Part shown: positions 57,950 through 64,000 of the stretch, in pieces
How positions within the stretch are numbered: position 1 is the stretch's first letter
How the letters are laid out: each line of letters starts with the position of its first letter
Source of the DNA: Rhyzopertha dominica
Taxonomy: Eukaryota > Arthropoda > Insecta > Coleoptera > Bostrichidae
Reading direction: 5' to 3'
NCBI GenBank assembly: GCA_025024175.1
Contig: QCXZ01000053.1
Span: 7,626,001 to 7,690,000 of the forward strand
Length of the DNA stretch: 64,000 nt
The notes under the pieces: generated by a model
Database searches by the model: none
The model's input: the letters and a program-made list of their open reading frames with translations, nothing else
Told to the model about the DNA's origin: nothing
Program-made: the position numbers and the translations under genes

Positions 57950-58620
57950 CTTCATTCAAAGTTAAATTCGGTGTTGATCCTTTTAGATATGTATTTCAAG
58001 GCTTAGACATTATTGACCACAAGAAAGTAGAGTTTTCATGGCTTTAACTTTATCGGTACGTTTTTTAATCGTATCGAATCGTATCCTCAAGGGTCCACGG
58101 TAGGTCCATTATTATACCTTATTTAAAGTATTTACATTTTTGCGCGTTCCAAGTGTTGCTCAATGTACCCCTTTGCCTTTTAAGCTTTATTTTAAGCAGA
58201 ATAACAATAATTACTAGCAATCGTTTAAAGTATTAGCGCGGTTTTGCTTCGAAACACAGTCCTAAACTTAACGAAGATAAATGTTCTGGTTTACTGTTAA
58301 GTTTTAAGGAGTCAAAGGCTTTTGGAGCAAATTTTGCTGGCGGGTAGGAACACTACGTGCTAAGATCTTGGGTGTTCTTTTTAACAAGATATGTATATCG
58401 TTTAATAAGAGAAACCCTCATTCTTCATTAAGACTGTTATATTATAATTATCACGTAGTAATTTCAAACTGAGGAAGTATCTAAGTAAAATTGTTTTTCT
58501 ATGTATTCTCATAATCGCTTTGCTAATTTGTTGCTTGATGTTAACCACAAATGTAAACTACAAAAGATTCAAGACGCGATTTTTGTTATAAGCAAAAATA
58601 TCAATATGTTTTGTGAACTT
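57950..58620 (+). pseudogene. LINE RT fragment in the right-arm-specific segment
   Basis: The plus strand reads YPQGSTVGPLLYLI at about 58,081-58,122 (motif B), then LNEDKCSGLLLSFKE near 58,268, KILGVLFNK near 58,363 and KLQKIQDAIFVISKN near 58,560. This is the order RT palm, LGV block, thumb. The YADD box is not recognisable. Several frames and stops. Confidence 0.65.
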
Positions 58621-58724
58621 TAGACGTAATTGTTTAGTTGGACGTGTTTAAATAGAAATATATCAATTACTGGAGTAGCGCTACAGTGGTTTTTCTCACA
58701 TTTTGGTCTAAACGGTGCAAAATA

Positions 58725-59942
58725 ACGGGTGTCCCAAAATTAATTAATTAAATAGAAAACACAGTTTTTAGACTTTTGATTGTATTTTTTTTATTGAATC
58801 AAAGTACATAGGATAGGGTTATTTATGGAATAACACATCGGGCAAATGGCCTCCACTGCTTTCCATTTCCATTACCATTCCGCATAAATGTGGCTGAATT
58901 TCGTTGATGCAACGTTGAATCTCCTCCTTTAAAGCACTCGTGGTTGTGGGCTAGTTGCCATAGACCTGTGATTTTAAATAACCCCATAAAAAGAAATCTA
59001 ATGGTGTTAAATTACACGATCTAGGGGGCAATTCTAATCACCGAAACGAGAGAGTACACGACCTGGAAATGTATTTGTAATTGTGTTTCACGGACTGTAT
59101 GGCATGTGGCACCATCTTGTTGAAACCACATATTGGCCACATCGATATCATCCAATTTAGGCACTGTGTTATCATGTCGCGCTCGACCAGCCTCATTTTC
59201 AAAAGAGTATGGTCCAATTATGCCTCCAGCCCAAAATCCACATCAAACAGTGACACGTTGTGGATGCATTTGTTTTTTGACAATCACATGTGGGTTCTCA
59301 GAACCCCAAAAGCGGCAATTTGTGGATTAACAAACCCGTCAAGGTGAAAATGTGCTTCGTCGCTTAGGATGATTTTGCTCGAAAAATCAGTATCCATTTG
59401 TTGATGCTCAATAATCCATTCAACAAACTCTGTTCGCTGTGCATGGTCATTAGGCTTCAGTTGTTGTGTTAATTAAATTTTGTAAGCATGGAGACACAGA
59501 TCTTTGGTTAGCATACGCTGTAGAGAGCTTCTTGAAATTTGCAATTCTTGTCCACGACATAGAATTGAGGTTCCTGGATTGTCACTGACACTCTCACGCA
59601 CTTCTTTGATATTAACATTTGAACGACTTGTTTTTGGACGACCAGTGTATTTGGCGTCTCCAACGGATCCTGTCTCCCGGAATTTTTTTATTAATCTCTT
59701 TACAGTTGACGAAGTTAAAACACTATTCCGACCATATTTTGTATAAAATTTTCGAACTGCGGCCGCCAAGTTTTTATTATTTTTTAAATATTATTCAATA
59801 ATGAACACACGTTGTTCTATCATATAACGCTCCATTTTTTACTAACCCTAGCTGTCGATTTGTTTTTTTTTGTAGGGTTGTCAACACTTTACTGCATAAA
59901 TGGCGGCAAATTCAAATCTTGCGTTAATTTTGGGACACCCTT
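58725..59942 (-). mobile_element. Mariner-type transposon, 1,218 bp (right-arm copy)
   Basis: Same element as 40,302-41,554 in opposite orientation, with TA at 58,723-58,724 and 59,943-59,944. It is shorter by about 35 bp. The two copies are allelic-like in position, not independent insertions. Confidence 0.9.
58800..59845 (-). pseudogene. Mariner-type transposase (right-arm copy), broken
   Basis: Same domain order as the left copy. The N-terminal frame 59,769-59,473 is longer (99 codons) and includes SSTVKRLIKKF, TGRPKTSRS and LQRMLTKDLCLHAYKI without the left copy's frame break near 40,700. The SDEAHFHLDG block lies near 59,365, and LPDVLFHK lies at about 58,840-58,815. Frameshifts and stops differ partly from the left copy, so the damage continued after the arms separated. 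Confidence 0.85.
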
Positions 59943-62589
59943 TAGATAACATGTATTTTAATCAAATTGGGGTCAATTTTTACAAGGAATTCATAAATGT
60001 AAAGATATACAGGGTGTTCCGTTAAACAAATTAGTTTGGTAACGCCTAGAAAAAAATGAGACACTGTAATGTAACATAGTTGTATAGCTTAGAGATGTTG
60101 ATTTGGTACAACTCTTTTTTTGACACAATTTTTGAAATTTTTTATGTCAACTAAACTACAATTCGTCCAATCTTAGGTTACATATCCTGCATATAAAAAA
60201 CTACACCCATGGATGGATTTATTCTATAAATAGAAGGTTGCTCAAGCAGCTGTAATAGTACATTCCGTCTTTTCTAGCCAAGCTTGGTATTTACTCCGCT
60301 TTGTTTATCGACTTGTTAATTATCATTCCAAATTTAAAACAGTCGACCCACTGCATAAATATGAATTTATAGCCTCTTTATCGTGTTTAGTTGTGTAAGA
60401 TTTTTGTTCTAGTTATCAGGCCTCCAAATCCCGGGATCATAACTTCCACTATTAACAAAGAAGTCAAATTTATCATGGGAAAAAACCAATTCCTTAACGC
60501 CAGAACTTAATCCTAATGGCCGTTACAGTTGGCTTTTCAAAGCGCAAACACAAAAACAAAACGATTCGTTGGAATACGGTTTACCAGTGGCGGCGGTAAA
60601 CAGTTCGTATTTTAAGAACAATGTACGAATTTTGTTTTTTCTTTTATTTCAGTTTAGTAGATAGTGGTATCTCCTATCCCCAATTGTAGTTTTTTATGCG
60701 ATTATCTTCGGTGAAGTTAAGTTTAATGAAATGTGGAATAATTCCATTATTTTTCTAATGCCTTACACGCGGTACTGATGCAATTGCGAAACTTCGATAA
60801 TTTTTTTCTCTCTTCTATTACAACAGGGTTGTTTTTGGTAGTAGTATTGACCATATTTATGATGTCGTGTTTTGTATATTTTCGGACTGCCATTTCTATG
60901 AAAGCTGTCGTTTTTCTTTGCAAGTAACCACTTGTACAAAAAAGAACACATCACGATTTAACATACAGCTCTGGCATAAGTTTACCACAGAATAAAGTAC
61001 ATGCATATACATATAGAAGAACAAGGCTTTAGCACATAAATTGCACCATACTTTTAAAAATTAGTTTTAAATTAATTTGTTTTGGAAGGATCTTTCTTTC
61101 TTTTTTTGGAATGCCAAAAAGGTATCTTAATACTGTGTACGCATGCAGCTTTGTGAAATGCTTAATAACGGAATAAATAGGGCTAATTAAAAATGATCTT
61201 AATCATAATCATGATCATAATCATGGTAGTAAATGTATCAATAATAAAGTAGTGTTAAATGCAAATTGATTTAAAATCCAAGAGGTTTTTTAATTCAGAA
61301 TTTAATGGCTTTGTAAACCTTTGTTATAAAACTATACTTAAGTTATAAGTGCATTTATACCAACAACTTTAAAACTGTTTTACTTGTTCAAGTTAAGATA
61401 AAGAGTTGTTCTATTTTGGAATTTCGAAATTCCGTTTGGTAGAAGTGAAAGTTAGAAGTAGTTCAAACTTATAAAAATTATATTAAGTACCTCTGCAGCG
61501 TTAATTTTGAAGTCCGTCGTAAAGTCCCAATCGAATTATGTCTTCGGAATTTCTGCATTTTGTAGATGTGGACCTTTAATTTAATAAAGTTTCACAAGAA
61601 AAGTTCCTGTTTATTGAGGGCATACGATTTTCCAGGACAGGTTGCATGCCCATCCCTGCTATGTTTTCTGTGTATAATATGGAAATGATCAGGATTTTGA
61701 ATTTTTGAAGTAGTAATGAAAACTCTGTCGTCTAATAAACTCTTTTTTTATGAAAAGTAGCCCAATCTGAGAATATGACATTTTAGAAAACAAAAGACGT
61801 AATCTTATGTTTTATGGAGCTGCTGTGCCGTGGTCTTCTCTGGAGTAACGGAGGCGTTTCGTCAAGCTTAACAAATGGCATATTCAGTCCTTCGAACATA
61901 CTCAGACTGTCTAAAAACTAGGTTGGCTACCATGAATACTCATCTTTATAGAGCCGGTGTGTAATTTTAAGGTTATAAAATCACTACAGAGTCGCCTCCG
62001 AAACTAATGCAGGAATGTATCTTGTTTAAAAGTCAAACGAAGTTGCGATATATGGCTTAATACACATCGATGGCGTAATCGATGTATTGGAACTAAAACG
62101 TCGATGTTTTTGAAACTTGTTTTGCACACCCTGTGTGGTTTGACAGAAACATTTTTCTTTATTATGCACGACGAGTCGTCACTGCGCTTCGCGGTTGAAC
62201 CTTTCAGCCTATGACTAGACATAATTTTAAAAATGGTATTAAAGTCAGTCCGAGAGGAGGGTGCCCACTAGCAGAGAATGGAGAGTGAAAAAAAAACGAG
62301 TCCCAATCATTCAAGTGCAACTGTGTCCGAGGCGAAAAAGAACCAAGAAATCACGTCTGGAGCCGGAGCGTGTCAGGAACATAATTAATGTAACACCTTC
62401 AGCTCTGCGGGTTGGCAAAAGGTTGAGTGGATGAGGTCAGGTGCGGCGCTGCCAAAAAAATTACTGAATTTTCAGAAAATTATGGCCTTGACAGTACTGC
62501 GAGACATATTCGTAAAGGCCGTTTTGTCATTCAAAAAAGGTATTCGTTAGAAAAATCATTTATTCACACCATTAGTTTCCTACAAAGAT

Positions 62590-63010
62590 ATTTAATTTTT
62601 TCACATAATTGCCGTTCACTTCTAAACAAGCACCAGCTTCTTCTACCCCTCTGCATAAAAGTTATCCACCTATGAATTGCACCAGTTCATTCACGGATGG
62701 ATTCATAAGTGATGTCCAACAAACCATTGTTTGAGGAAATAGTCGCTAGGAGCAAGGTCTGGTCTGTAAGGTGGGTGGTCAAAAAGTTTCTATTGAAAAT
62801 CCTGAAACTTCTCCTGTGTTGTGGCAGCATCTGGCGACGAGCATTGTCATGGAGGAGGACTATTCTAGTCAACAGTTTCCCGCGCGTACGATTTTGGATC
62901 GCCCCTTCTCAGTTTTGTGGGCGTTTCGCAGTACGTAGCAGTTGCAATTGTTCTTCCATGTTCCGTGAATTCAACAAAAAAAAACGCCCATATTATTGCA
63001 AAAAACGGTC
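62590..63010 (-). pseudogene. Mariner transposase relic, C-terminal half (right arm only)
   Basis: Minus strand: EFTEHGRTIATATYCETPTK (about 62,974-62,915), an AIQNRTRGKLL-like block, IVLLHDNAR with the second catalytic D near 62,848, PDLAPSDYFLKQWF (about 62,770-62,728), and the end EVNGNYVKKLN (about 62,620-62,588). This is the catalytic half of a mariner protein, unlike either other mariner in the window. Stops and frameshifts are present. In the left arm only the last part (from 37,612) survives; the rest is replaced by LINE sequences. Confidence 0.75.
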
Positions 63011-63583
63011 GCCACCATTTTCAGTCATGTAAAGTTGAATGGCTGTATTGACTGTTGTTTGGTTTCGGGGTATCGTAAGATATCCGCGTCTCGTTGCTCG
63101 TAACAATATGGAAAACAAGTCATTTCCGTCTTCTCAATAACGATAAAAACGCCTGTCTACCCTCTAACTCAGGACCAATCGATTTATCTGCATAAGTTGT
63201 TGTAACCACTTCAACCGCCTAGTAATTCAAGCGAGTTGAAGGAAGTCTAGCAGTCAAATATTAAAAAAGTGTGAAAGGTGTATTGTAATGTGGAATGTGG
63301 ATTCATAGTTGGTTATCTTCTAAAAAACTTAAACTTTGCGTGCGATTTAGAAATTCTGCCGGCCCAGTAGATAGTTCTGAATCGAGCAAAGAGTGAAAAG
63401 CCTGGGAACGAGAGGTTCATATGAGCGACACAGATGCCATCTATAGGTACCCATTCGCCTGCAGCGGAGACCCGTAACCCACCAGTAGCCCACCTCATCA
63501 GGCGTCTGAATCTCTGATAAAGGTCTCAGTTTTTGCAAAAAAATGCGGTTCTCTGCAGATCGAAAAACGTCTGTGCCGCGCTA

Positions 63584-63625
63584 CCGTGGTCAGCTGTTTC
63601 CGCTTATTAATCCTCATCAGCATGG
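63584..63625 (-). ncRNA. Hammerhead-like motif, right-arm partner
   Basis: Minus strand: CCATG, core CTGATGA, damaged stem II (GGATT, AAT, AAGCG), GAAA, CAGCT, GAC, CACGG. CCATG and CACGG form four of five stem I pairs. The partner at 35,725 has the intact stem II instead, so the two copies have lost different parts. Confidence 0.45.
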
Positions 63626-64000
63626 TTGTAGTCCAACGTTAATATAAGGTTTTCACGTTCGCTAAGAACAAATACCTACCATATCAACATATTATTTTCA
63701 TGTAAATATTTTGTAAATCACCAGCACTACAACTTCGATACTGTTTGTGGTATAAAAACACTACCAGAACTACATCTAATTGCAAATGACTGTAAAACAA
63801 TTATTGAGGCATTTAATGTTTAAAAATAATGAAAAATCGCTAATATATCCAAAAGGAATATTATAGATAGAGCTAAATATAACTTAATAAGGTTGAAAGG
63901 TCTTTGTTTCTAACAACACNAGAACATTACCTGTTTTTGACGTATCCAAATTNAACTGTGANTTTTTAATGACTTTAAGCGTCTATTTATTTAATTTTGA

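Larger units (their letters stand above)
56315..64000 (-). repeat. Right arm of the giant inverted repeat (runs off the window)
   Basis: Reverse complement of 35,343-42,975. Homology still holds at the last base, so the true outer end is unknown. Private to this arm are about 1.1 kb at 57,515-58,645 and the mariner relic at 62,622-63,219; a piece of about 125 bp near 58,700 is missing relative to the left arm. Three Ns lie in the last 100 bases. Confidence 0.95.

Overview
This looks like a transposon-rich euchromatic stretch of an arthropod genome, almost certainly an insect. It is AT-rich, nearly all long ORFs are broken, spliceosomal introns are present, and the decayed elements are the usual insect mix: mariner/Tc1, hAT, RTE- and jockey-like LINEs, Ty3/gypsy and Penelope. 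The assembly is a draft, with two 100-N gaps (19,283-19,382 and 42,976-43,075), scattered single Ns and many 1-base indels. Single frameshifts therefore should not be over-read.

Only one host gene is certain: ribosomal protein eL34 (RpL34, + strand, two coding exons 47,741-47,806 and 48,048-48,336, with a probable 5' non-coding exon starting near 47,543). A second host gene may begin at 51,476-51,530, where a short signal-peptide-like exon ends in a consensus splice donor.

Region by region. 0-16.4 kb: short inverted and tandem repeats, an RTE LINE 3' end, a LINE endonuclease fragment, a decayed Penelope-like element with inverted terminal repeats, a hAT C-terminus, a 1.1-kb foldback element and LINE reverse-transcriptase (RT) pieces. 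17.9-28.9 kb: a decayed DDE transposase, a Ty3/gypsy pro-RT-RNaseH fragment, and an RTE LINE interrupted by a nearly complete 1,267-bp mariner; then an older mariner relic. 31.0-34.8 kb: a 3.1-kb RTE LINE on the minus strand inserted with a 22-bp target duplication into a mariner-type transposase. 35.3-64.0 kb: a very large imperfect inverted repeat. Its arms (35,343-42,975 and 56,315 to at least the window end) flank a 13.3-kb loop holding a 310-bp satellite array, several MITEs, RpL34 and a deleted Tc1 element. Each arm carries one copy of the same 1.25-kb mariner-type transposon, and each has its own private insertions.

Two observations deserve most attention. The first is the giant inverted repeat around a ribosomal protein gene: the arms are almost identical only in a central 3.8-kb part and clearly diverged at both ends. 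The second is a recurring hammerhead-ribozyme-like motif at about ten places, mostly as inverted pairs in Penelope-type terminal repeats. One subgroup has the core TTGAYAA in place of CTGANGA, that is, a paired change of the C3:G8 core base pair to U3:A8. The elements do not form a pathway together; the layout is best read as layered, datable transposition around one essential gene.
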